From positions 38,879-102,878 of the forward strand of contig NZ_BDBC01000026.1 in the NCBI RefSeq assembly GCF_001612785.1: 64,000 nucleotides of DNA, in the 5' to 3' direction. Each line of letters opens with the position of its first letter. Within the stretch, counting starts at the first letter, position 1. Position numbers and translations under genes: made by a program. The notes beneath the pieces are model-generated. The model made no database searches and was not told the DNA's origin. It saw nothing but the letters and a program-made list of their open reading frames with translations. Below are positions 25,438 through 32,422 of this stretch, piece by piece. This stretch comes from Nocardia beijingensis NBRC 16342. GTDB taxonomy: Bacteria > Actinomycetota > Actinomycetes > Mycobacteriales > Mycobacteriaceae.

Positions 25438-26271
25438 TCAGGCTCGCGCGGTGAGCAGCGGAGCGAGGGTGCGCAGTGCGGGGAGGTAGTTGTCGCCGAG
25501 GATCTGCACCGCGACGTGATCGGCGCCCGCGTCGGCGTGTGCGGACAGCTGGGCGGCGATCCGCTCCGGCGTGCCGTGCGCGATGACGGCATCGAACAGC
25601 GCCTCGCTCGGCGGCACGGTGAGGTCGGCGTCGGTGAAACCGAATCGGCGCAGGTTCGACGCGTAGTTGGTCAGGCCGACATAGAACGCGACGGTCTGGT
25701 CCGCGACGGCGTGCGCGGTCGGGGTGTCGTCGGTCAGCACTACCTTGTGCTCGGTCGCCAGCAGCGCGTCCGGGCCGACGATCTCGCGCGCTTTCCCGGT
25801 GTGCGCCGCGGGCACGAAGTAGGGCAAGGCGCCCAGGGACCGCTCGGCGGCCAGCTTCAGCACGCGCGGCCCGAGCGCGGCCACCGCGCGCCGTTCGGCG
25901 GGCACTCCTGCGGCGTCGAGGTCGTCGAGATACTCCACCAGCGCGTCGTACGGCTTGCGGTACTCACCGGTGTGCTCCGGGTGTCCCGCGCCGATGCCGA
26001 GCAGGAACCGGCCGGGGAAGCGGGCCTCGATCCGATGGAACGAGTCGGCCACCTCTTTCGCCTGCGACGCCCAGATGTTCACGATGCTGGTGGCGACGGT
26101 GATCGTCTCGGTCGCCTCGAGCAGCGGTTCGACCGTCGCCAGATCCGCGGGAGGCGAAGCCCCCAACCACAGCGCGCCGTACCCCAGCTGCTCCAATTCC
26201 CGTGCGTCCTCCGGGCTGAACCCGTTGTACGCCCGCCACACGCCGAACCGTCCGAGACTGTCGAATGCCAT
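25438..26271 (-). CDS. LLM-class, probably F420-dependent oxidoreductase
   Basis: 277 residues with the luciferase-like TIM-barrel pattern: GRFGVW at the N-terminus, ELEQLGYGALWLGASPP, ATSIVNIWASQ, and RFLLGIGAGHPEH (cofactor region). It resembles the actinobacterial TIGR03620-type F420 LLM subfamily. It probably transfers hydride to or from F420 on an unknown substrate. ATG 26271 gives the standard start (MAFDSLGRFGVW); longer frames upstream read into the hsp20 promoter region. It is divergent from hsp20 and ends at its own terminator. Confidence 0.87.
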   Translation of the reverse strand: MAFDSLGRFGVWRAYNGFSPEDARELEQLGYGALWLGASPPADLATVEPLLEATETITVATSIVNIWASQAKEVADSFHRIEARFPGRFLLGIGAGHPEHTGEYRKPYDALVEYLDDLDAAGVPAERRAVAALGPRVLKLAAERSLGALPYFVPAAHTGKAREIVGPDALLATEHKVVLTDDTPTAHAVADQTVAFYVGLTNYASNLRRFGFTDADLTVPPSEALFDAVIAHGTPERIAAQLSAHADAGADHVAVQILGDNYLPALRTLAPLLTARA

Positions 26272-26433
26272 GTCCCGACCCAACACACGCCCGGAGACGG
26301 CTATTCCGGCTCGATGCGCCGGGCCGGTCGAGTCGGTGCCTTCCTGATTACCGAGGGCTAGGGTGGCTATTGCACAGCTATCGGCGCCCGCCACCTGGCC
26401 CGCGCCGCCACTAGGGAAATGGAGGTGATTGCT

Positions 26434-26952
26434 GTGCTTCGATTCGATCCATTCCATGACATCGATACCGTTGCTCGCCAATTGCTCGGTGAGAGCGCCG
26501 GAACCGGTCGCGCACCGCGATTCATGCCGATGGATCTGTTCAAAGCGGGAGATCACTACGTCCTGAACGCGGACCTGCCCGGCGTCGACCCGGGCTCGAT
26601 CGACGTCAGCGTCGACAACGGCACGCTCACCCTGCGGGCCCAGCGCACCGTGCCGAGTGAAGAAGGCGTGCAGTGGATCGCCTCGGAACGCTTCGCGGGC
26701 ACCTTCATGCGCCAGATGTCCCTCGGCGAGAACGTCGACGTGGAGAACATCAGCGCGACCTACAACAACGGCGTGCTGTCGGTGACGATCCCCATCGCGG
26801 AGCGCGCGAAGCCGCGCCGCATCCAGATCACCGGGGCGTCACAGGAACCGAGGACCATCGAAGCGCAATCGAGCCGGTCGGAGACGATGTCGCCGACGCA
26901 GCAGGAACAGAGTCAGCAGTCGCAGCAGCAGTACCCGCGGTCATCGAAGTGA
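26434..26952 (+). CDS. Small heat-shock protein, Hsp20/alpha-crystallin family
   Basis: 172 residues. ATP-independent holdase chaperone. The alpha-crystallin domain spans about residues 37-130, from 'DHYVLNADLPGVDPGSIDVS' to the conserved NGVLSVTIPIAE. The C-terminal tail is unusually Gln/Ser-rich (QQEQSQQSQQQYPRSS). The start is GTG 26434: a perfect GGAGGTGA Shine-Dalgarno ends 5 bases upstream and the protein then begins with the common LRFDPFHD; an ATG 15 bases earlier overlaps this site and was rejected. No HAIR element (HspR site) was seen in the 162-bp upstream gap. Confidence 0.93.
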   Translation: MLRFDPFHDIDTVARQLLGESAGTGRAPRFMPMDLFKAGDHYVLNADLPGVDPGSIDVSVDNGTLTLRAQRTVPSEEGVQWIASERFAGTFMRQMSLGENVDVENISATYNNGVLSVTIPIAERAKPRRIQITGASQEPRTIEAQSSRSETMSPTQQEQSQQSQQQYPRSSK

Positions 26953-26960
26953 CCGTACCC

Positions 26961-26991
26961 GCTACCCGCACCCACGCCGGGTGCGGGTAGC
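26961..26991. terminator. Bidirectional terminator between hsp20 and truA
   Basis: A 13-bp stem (GCTACCCGCACCC) with an ACGCC loop is followed by TTTC, 8 bp after the hsp20 stop and 2 bp from the truA stop. Confidence 0.85.
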
Positions 26992-26993
26992 TT

Positions 26994-27896
26994 TCACTCG
27001 CCGCAGCAACCTCCGCCCGGAACCGGAACCGTCCGCGTCTCCCGCGTCTGCGCGTTGCGGGCGGCGAGATCCTCGTCCGCCGGATAGTCGACGCCGATCA
27101 GGCTCAGGCCATGCGCGGGAGCGACGGTGACCGAACTGGAGCGCTCGGTCTCCCGCAACAGGTCGGCGACCCACTCCACCGTGCGCCGCCCTTCGCCGAC
27201 GGCGAGGACCGCGCCGACCAGGCTGCGGACCATCGACCAGCAGAACGCGTCGGCGCTGACGTAGGCGATCAGCAGGTCACCGTCGCGCACCCAGTCGAAG
27301 CGCTGCAACTCCCGCACCGTCGTCGCGCCCTCTCTGCGGCGGCAGAACGCGGCGAAGTTGTGCAGGCCCAGCAACTTTCGCGACGCCGCTCGCATCGCGT
27401 CGACATCGACGCCGGATCGACAGGCGACCACGCTGCGGGCCAGCAGCGGCTCGGCCCCGTACGGCGCGGTGGTCAACCGATAGGCGTAATGGCGGCGGAT
27501 GGCGGAGAACCGGGCGTCGAACTCGGGCGCGGCCGGGCGTGCCTGCTTGATCCGCACGTCCTTCGGCAGGAATCGCGCCATCCGGTGCACGAGCTTCTCC
27601 GCGTCCAGTTCGCCGGAGGTGTCGAAATGCGCGACCTGCCCCTCGGCGTGCACGCCCGCGTCCGTACGACCAGCCACGGTCAACTGGATCGGCTCGCGGA
27701 ACACCTTGCTCAGCGCGTCCTCCAGCACCCCCTGCACGGTGCGCAGGCCGGGCTGACGCGCCCAGCCGATGAAATCCGTGCCGTCGTAGGCGATGTCCAA
27801 CCGGACCCGGGCCCGTGGCGGTTCGGCCGCTGCCACGCCCGGCGCGTCCGCGTGCGGCCGGTCCGACGACGATCCCACCGATTCCTCCACGGTCAC
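26994..27896 (-). CDS. truA: TruA, tRNA pseudouridine synthase
   Basis: 300 residues. It isomerises uridines 38-40 of the tRNA anticodon stem to pseudouridine. The catalytic Asp is D79 in the invariant AGRTDAGVHA. The LDIAYDGTDFIGWARQPG opening and the C-terminal VGAVLAVGEGRRTVEW fit the family. A ~30-residue low-complexity N-terminal extension and an odd C-terminal GGGCCGE tail are non-family sequence. Its place downstream of rplQ is the conserved actinobacterial order (Rv3455c-Rv3456c). Confidence 0.95.
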   Translation of the reverse strand: MTVEESVGSSSDRPHADAPGVAAAEPPRARVRLDIAYDGTDFIGWARQPGLRTVQGVLEDALSKVFREPIQLTVAGRTDAGVHAEGQVAHFDTSGELDAEKLVHRMARFLPKDVRIKQARPAAPEFDARFSAIRRHYAYRLTTAPYGAEPLLARSVVACRSGVDVDAMRAASRKLLGLHNFAAFCRRREGATTVRELQRFDWVRDGDLLIAYVSADAFCWSMVRSLVGAVLAVGEGRRTVEWVADLLRETERSSSVTVAPAHGLSLIGVDYPADEDLAARNAQTRETRTVPVPGGGCCGE

Positions 27897-27917
27897 ATGA
27901 TCCTCCGGTAGAAACGA

Positions 27918-27953
27918 ACGAGCCCGCCGACCCAGTGCGGGTGGCGGGCTCGT
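27918..27953. terminator. Hairpin between rplQ and truA
   Basis: An 11-bp perfect stem (ACGAGCCCGCC) closes a 14-base loop about 22 bp after the rplQ stop on the minus strand. It may only partly terminate, since truA lies downstream in the same direction. Confidence 0.65.
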
Positions 27954-27975
27954 CCGCGAAGTCCGACGCTCAGCG

Positions 27976-28503
27976 TCAGGCGTCCTTCTTGTCCTCGGCG
28001 GCCTCGTCGGCAGCCGGAGCCTCGGCCTCGGCGGTCTCGGCGGTGGCCTCGGTGGCCTCCTCCTCGACGACCTCGGTGGCCGGAGCCTCCTCCGCCTTCT
28101 TCGACGCGGCCACCCGGCGAGCGCGATCGGCCTCGTTGGTCACGGTCTTCTCCCGGACCAGCTCGATGATCGCCATCGGCGCGTTGTCACCCTTACGCGG
28201 CAGCGTCTTGGTGATGCGGGTGTAGCCACCCTCGCGCCCCTCGAAGGACGGGCCGATCTGAGCGAAGAGCTCGTGCACGACGTCCTTGTTGCGGATCACC
28301 TTCAGCACCTCGCGACGGTCGGCAAGGGTGCCTGCCTTCGCCTTGGTGATCAGCTTCTCCGCGTAGGGACGCACGGCCTTGGCCTTGGCCTCGGTGGTGG
28401 TGATCCGGCCGTGCTCGAAGAGCGCCGTGGCCAGATTGGCGAAGATCGCCTTCTGGTGCGACGCCGACCCGCCGAAGCGGGCACCCTTCTTGGGCTTGGG
28501 CAT
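27976..28503 (-). CDS. rplQ: Ribosomal protein L17 (bL17)
   Basis: 175 residues. The L17 core covers about the first 120 (MPKPKKGARFGGSASHQKAI through RKGDNAPMAIIELV). The remaining ~50 residues are an Ala/Glu-rich acidic tail seen in actinobacterial L17. It lies at the exit-tunnel side of the large subunit. ATG 28503 is preceded by AAGGAGAAC; longer in-frame sequence upstream overlaps rpoA and was rejected. It follows rpoA by 50 bp. Confidence 0.97.
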   Translation of the reverse strand: MPKPKKGARFGGSASHQKAIFANLATALFEHGRITTTEAKAKAVRPYAEKLITKAKAGTLADRREVLKVIRNKDVVHELFAQIGPSFEGREGGYTRITKTLPRKGDNAPMAIIELVREKTVTNEADRARRVAASKKAEEAPATEVVEEEATEATAETAEAEAPAADEAAEDKKDA

Positions 28504-28553
28504 TGTGGTGTTCTCCTTGTATGAGGCCGGGCCGGGGCGCCTACCCCGGCGGC

Positions 28554-29612
28554 CTAGAGCTGTTCGGTCTCGGCGTAGTCCTGCTCGCCACCGTCGGTGT
28601 CGCTGAACGTGCCGCTGTCGCTCCACGTGCCGGTGCTCGCGTCGTAGCCGACCACGCTGGACGGGTCGAACGACGCGGGGCTGTCCTTGAGCGAGAGGCC
28701 GAGCGCGTGCAGCTTGACCTTGACCTCGTCGATGGACTTCTGGCCGAAGTTGCGAATGTCCAGCAGATCCGACTCGGTGCGGGCGACAAGCTCGCCCACG
28801 GTGTGCACACCCTCGCGCTTGAGGCAGTTGTAGGACCGGACGGTGAGGTCCAGGTCCTCGATCGGCAGACCGAACGAGGCGATGTGGTCCGCCTCGGCCG
28901 GCGAGGGGCCGATCTCGATGCCTTCTGCTTCGACGTTCAGCTCGCGGGCCAGGCCGAAGAGCTCGACCAGGGTCTTGCCCGCCGAGGCGAGCGCGTCCCG
29001 CGCGCTGATGGAGTTCTTGGTCTCCACGTCCAGGATGAGCCGGTCGAAGTCGGTGCGCTGCTCGACGCGAGTCGCCTCGACCTTGTAGGTCACCTTCAGC
29101 ACCGGCGAGTAGATCGAATCCACCGGGATCCGGCCGATTTCCGCCCCGGACGCCTTGTTCTGCACGGCGGGGACGTAGCCGCGACCGCGCTCGACGACGA
29201 GCTCGATCTCCAGCTTGCCCTTGTCGTTCAGGGTCGCGATGTGCATGTCCGGGTTGTGCACCACCACGCCGCTGGGCGGCACGATGTCACCCGCGGTGAC
29301 GGTGCCGGGGCCCTGCTTGCGCACGTACATCGTGACCGGCTCGTCCTCCTCGGACGAGACGACCAGGCCCTTGAGGTTCAGGATGATGTCGGTGACATCC
29401 TCCTTCACGCCGGGAACGGTGGTGAACTCGTGCAGGACGCCGTCGATGCGGATGCTCGTGACCGCCGCCCCCGGAATCGAGGACAGCAGGGTACGCCGCA
29501 GCGAGTTGCCGAGGGTGTAACCGAAGCCGGGCTCGAGCGGTTCGATGGTGAACTTCGAGCGGTTCTCGGCGACGACCTCTTCGGTCAGCGTCGGACGCTG
29601 TGAAATCAGCAT
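28554..29612 (-). CDS. rpoA: RNA polymerase alpha subunit
   Basis: 352 residues: the N-terminal assembly domain (about 1-230, with GYTLGNSLRRTLLSSIPG) and the C-terminal domain that contacts UP elements and regulators (about 245-315, RSYNCLKREGVHTVGEL, DIRNFGQKSIDEV), then an acidic tail. The start is ATG 29612, with AAGGAGG 9 bases upstream; an in-frame ATG at 29621 directly abuts the Shine-Dalgarno and is unlikely. It lies in the standard rpsD-rpoA-rplQ order. Confidence 0.98.
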   Translation of the reverse strand: MLISQRPTLTEEVVAENRSKFTIEPLEPGFGYTLGNSLRRTLLSSIPGAAVTSIRIDGVLHEFTTVPGVKEDVTDIILNLKGLVVSSEEDEPVTMYVRKQGPGTVTAGDIVPPSGVVVHNPDMHIATLNDKGKLEIELVVERGRGYVPAVQNKASGAEIGRIPVDSIYSPVLKVTYKVEATRVEQRTDFDRLILDVETKNSISARDALASAGKTLVELFGLARELNVEAEGIEIGPSPAEADHIASFGLPIEDLDLTVRSYNCLKREGVHTVGELVARTESDLLDIRNFGQKSIDEVKVKLHALGLSLKDSPASFDPSSVVGYDASTGTWSDSGTFSDTDGGEQDYAETEQL

Positions 29613-29754
29613 TAGGATCATCCTCCTTTTTGGGCGCCCGCTATTTGACGCCTCGTCTCAGGGGTTGCGCGTGGCCGCCCATCGGGGGCAGCCACGCACC
29701 AGCGGCACATGCGCGCTTGCCGTCCGAGGCATGCCAAGGACGGCTCGTCGAGTG

Positions 29755-30360
29755 TTACTTCGAGTAGTACTCGACGATCAGCTGTTCCTGCAGCGGCACA
29801 TCGATCTGCGCGCGCTCGGGCAACTGGTGGACCAGGATCCGCAGCCGGCCGGGGAGCACCTGCAGCCAGCCGGGAACCGGACGGTCGCCGATGGTCTCGC
29901 GCGCCACCTGGAACGGCAGGGTGCCCAGCGACTTCTCCTTGACATCGATGATGTCGTACTGGGTGACCTGGAAGCTGGGAACGTCCACCTTCTTGTTGTT
30001 CACCAGGAAGTGGCCGTGGCTGACCAGCTGGCGAGCCTGCCGACGGGTGCGGGCCAGGCCGGCGCGGTACACCACGTTGTCCAGGCGGGTCTCGAGCAGA
30101 CGCAGCAGGTTGTCACCGGTCTTGCCCTTGAGGCGGTTGGCCTCCTTGTAGTACCGGCTGAACTGCTTCTCCATGATGCCGTAGGTGAAGCGGGCCTTCT
30201 GCTTCTCCTGCAGCTGGAGCAGGTACTCGCTCTCCTTGATCCGCGCGCGGCCGTGCTGGCCGGGCGGGTAGGGGCGACGCTCGAACGCCTGGTCGCCGCC
30301 GACGAGGTCGACGCGCAGACGACGCGACTTGCGGGTGATAGGGCCTGTGTAACGAGCCAT
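29755..30360 (-). CDS. rpsD: Ribosomal protein S4 (uS4), zinc-independent form
   Basis: 201 residues. It nucleates small-subunit assembly. The S4 RNA-binding domain is at about 90-155 (RLDNVVYRAGLARTRRQARQ). The N-terminus (MARYTGPITRKSRRLRVDLV) has no Cys, so this is the C-minus, zinc-free form, as in mycobacteria. Downstream of it is a 142-bp gap to rpoA with two short inverted repeats (about 29669-29698 and 29720-29745) that could be leader structures for rpoA. Confidence 0.98.
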   Translation of the reverse strand: MARYTGPITRKSRRLRVDLVGGDQAFERRPYPPGQHGRARIKESEYLLQLQEKQKARFTYGIMEKQFSRYYKEANRLKGKTGDNLLRLLETRLDNVVYRAGLARTRRQARQLVSHGHFLVNNKKVDVPSFQVTQYDIIDVKEKSLGTLPFQVARETIGDRPVPGWLQVLPGRLRILVHQLPERAQIDVPLQEQLIVEYYSK

Positions 30361-30380
30361 TGTTCGTTATTCCTTTCCCG

Positions 30381-30794
30381 CTAGACGCGACGCCGCTTGG
30401 GCGGACGGCAGCCGTTGTGCGGCTGCGGGGTGACATCGGAGATCGTGCCCACCTCGAGGCCGGCGGCCTGCAGCGAGCGGATCGCGGTCTCGCGGCCCGA
30501 ACCGGGGCCCTTCACGAACACGTCGACCTTCTTGACGCCGTGCTCCTGCGCCTTGCGGGCGGCGTTCTCGGCGGCGAGCTGCGCGGCGAACGGGGTCGAC
30601 TTGCGCGAGCCCTTGAAGCCGACGTGACCCGACGACGCCCAGGAGATGACGTTGCCGTTCGGGTCGGTGATCGACACGATCGTGTTGTTGAACGTGCTCT
30701 TGATGTGCGCGTTGCCGTGCGGGACGTTCTTCTTGTCCCTGCGACGCGACTTCTGGGTCTTCTTCGGGCCCGCGGCCCGACTCTTCGGAGGCAT
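30381..30794 (-). CDS. rpsK: Ribosomal protein S11 (uS11)
   Basis: 137 residues. It contacts the mRNA path and the platform of the small subunit. The core is clear: GNAHIKSTFNNTIVSITDPN, SSGHVGFKGSRKSTPFAAQ, VKGPGSGRETAIRSL and the basic C-terminus PPKRRRV. It is 9 bp from rpsM and 20 bp before rpsD, cotranscribed on the minus strand. Confidence 0.98.
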   Translation of the reverse strand: MPPKSRAAGPKKTQKSRRRDKKNVPHGNAHIKSTFNNTIVSITDPNGNVISWASSGHVGFKGSRKSTPFAAQLAAENAARKAQEHGVKKVDVFVKGPGSGRETAIRSLQAAGLEVGTISDVTPQPHNGCRPPKRRRV

Positions 30795-30803
30795 CGGTTA
30801 TCC

Positions 30804-31175
30804 CTACTTCTTCTTGCCGGCGACGGTGCGCTTCGGGCCCTTGCGGGTGCGCGCGTTGGTCTTGGTGCGCTGGCCACGCACGGGCAGGCCACGACGGTGG
30901 CGCAGGCCCTGGTAGCAGCCGATCTCGATCTTGCGGCGAATATCGGCCTGCACCTCGCGGCGCAGGTCACCCTCGACCTTGAACTCCGAAGCCTCGATGT
31001 AGTCACGCAGCTTCGTCAGATCGTCGTCGCTGAGATCCTTCGAACGCAGGTCCGGGCTGACGCCGGTGGCCTCGAGGATCTCCTTGGAGCGGGTACGGCC
31101 AATGCCGAAAATGTAGGTCAGTGCGATCTCCATGCGCTTCTCGCGCGGGAGGTCGACGCCCATGAGACGTGCCAT
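30804..31175 (-). CDS. rpsM: Ribosomal protein S13 (uS13)
   Basis: 123 residues. A head protein that contacts tRNA and the large subunit. The family opening MARLMGVDLPREKRMEIALT, the helix-hairpin-helix TYIFGIGRTRSKEIL, and the basic tail GQRTKTNARTRKGPKR are present. It heads the rpsM-rpsK-rpsD-rpoA-rplQ group. Upstream is a 249-bp gap to rpmJ without another gene; it includes a short CCAGGG-CGAA-CCCTGG hairpin and probably the leader of this transcript. Confidence 0.98.
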   Translation of the reverse strand: MARLMGVDLPREKRMEIALTYIFGIGRTRSKEILEATGVSPDLRSKDLSDDDLTKLRDYIEASEFKVEGDLRREVQADIRRKIEIGCYQGLRHRRGLPVRGQRTKTNARTRKGPKRTVAGKKK

Positions 31176-31424
31176 CTGGCAGCTTCCTTAATCGTTGCGG
31201 AGGTCTGCTCCCTGTCCGTCCCCTCGTCTTGGCGGGGCACCGGCCTCCGAACCGGTGGTAGGCGCGCACGCCCCAGGGCGAACCCTGGATTTCCGCAGCG
31301 TGCGGCTGGTGCTGGGAGTTCTTCTTGCCAATCCGAACTGCGGTTCGGTGCTTGGCTGGTGTCGCGTCGAGCGGCGCCGTCGGCAAGCCTCGGGCGAATG
31401 GTGCGAGGTCGCCCTCGCCTCCGC

Positions 31425-31538
31425 TCAGCCCTGGCGCTGCTTGTGGCGCAGGTTGTCGCAGATCACCATGACCCGGCCGTGACGGCGGATCACCTTGCAC
31501 TTCTCGCAGATCTTCTTGACGCTCGGCTGAACCTTCAC
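31425..31538 (-). CDS. rpmJ: Ribosomal protein L36 (bL36), zinc-binding form
   Basis: 37 residues, starting GTG at 31538: MKVQPSVKKICEKCKVIRRH continuing to a basic RHKQRQG end. The zinc ligands C11, C14, C27 and H32 are all present, so this is the C-plus form. It sits between infA and rpsM as in other Mycobacteriales. Confidence 0.97.
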   Translation of the reverse strand: MKVQPSVKKICEKCKVIRRHGRVMVICDNLRHKQRQG

Positions 31539-31687
31539 GTCCGTCCAATCTGTTGTGGTTCACAGGGGTGTGAACACAGTTTTTCCCCAGTCGGCGACTG
31601 GGGAAGTTCTGGTGTGAGTCCTTCGACTCCGCCCCGGCTCACGCCGGGACCGCCGGTTCGCAACCGACTCCGATCGCGCGGGCGCGC

Positions 31688-31909
31688 TCACTTGTAGCGG
31701 TAGACGATCCGGCCGCGCGACAGGTCGTAGGGCGAGAGCTCGACGACCACACGGTCCTCGGGGAGGATGCGAATGTAGTGCTGCCGCATCTTCCCGCTGA
31801 TGTGCGCGAGAACCTTGTGCCCGTTCTCGAGCTCGATCCGGAACATCGCATTGGGCAGCGGTTCGACAACTCGACCCTCGACCTCGATGGCCCCGTCTTT
31901 CTTCGCCAT
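31688..31909 (-). CDS. infA: Translation initiation factor IF-1
   Basis: 73 residues, a single S1/OB-fold domain: [20 protein letters not shown], then [20 protein letters not shown], ending RGRIVYRYK. It occupies the ribosomal A site during initiation. ATG 31909 gives the invariant N-terminus; the longer in-frame upstream segment is leader. It is the first gene of the minus-strand translation cluster, 150 bp ahead of rpmJ; the gap holds a 10-bp stem (31583-31605). Confidence 0.98.
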
Positions 31910-32032
31910 GTCCTCCGCGATCCCGGTTACGCTCAACCTGGTTTGTTTGCCTGGTTCTGCTCGAATGGGACCGGGCCGCTGGAGCGGACCGCTCGCACAC
32001 AAACAGGCGGCGCGTAGGTGCACCGCCGCTCC

Positions 32033-32061
32033 AGCTTACCGACACGTTCCGGATCGGGCAA
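32033..32061 (-). promoter_or_regulatory. Possible infA promoter
   Basis: On the minus strand a TTGCCC (32061-32056) and a TAAGCT (32038-32033) are separated by 17 bp, about 124 bp before the infA start. This is a reasonable housekeeping-sigma pattern, with a weak -35. Confidence 0.35.
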
Positions 32062-32212
32062 AAATGCCTCCCTGTATACCCGTGTCGCCAGGCGTTTCGC
32101 AGCCGCCTTCCCACTGGTGGCTGGCCTCCGACGCGGTGCCGCGACGGCGCCCGGTTGTCGCGTAAACTGGCCGCTGTTCAGGTATTTGGGTCGAGCAGAT
32201 CGAGGGGGACGC

Positions 32213-32422
32213 GTGAGCCGGCGCAGCGTGCGAGCCACCGGCGGAGGCGCTCTCGGTCGCGGCCGAAGCGAGCGGCAGGGAGGCGAGGCCGTGAGTAAGC
32301 GTAGCGAGCGAGTCACCGGCAGGGCACCCCTGGCCACGACCGAGCCGAGCGGCAGCGAGGCGAGTCGTGGCTGAGCACGAGCGGATCACCGGCCCGTCGA
32401 GTGGCGGAGAGGCGCAGTCGTG
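32213..32422 (+). repeat. Tandem repeated micro-ORF ladder leading into the EspI-like gene
   Basis: Three degenerate units start with GTG at 32213, 32291 and 32367, and the EspI-like gene's own GTG is the fourth at 32420. Units read VSRRSVRATG, VSKRSERVTG and VAEHERITG, each running into an SGSEA/GGEA-type end that at DNA level resembles the Shine-Dalgarno region of the next unit. The second unit's stop (32372-32374) lies just past the third GTG, and the third's stop (32421-32423) overlaps the EspI-like GTG, so translation could pass by coupling. The first two units are in one frame 78 bp apart, giving a 53-codon open frame 32213-32374. The rest of the 510-bp gap (31910-32212) holds the infA leader and promoter and no gene. 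Confidence 0.7.

Noticed and set aside
31583..31605. TTCCCCAGTC hairpin after infA as a terminator
   Set aside because: On the infA strand the stem is followed by A residues, not U, and rpmJ lies downstream in the same direction.
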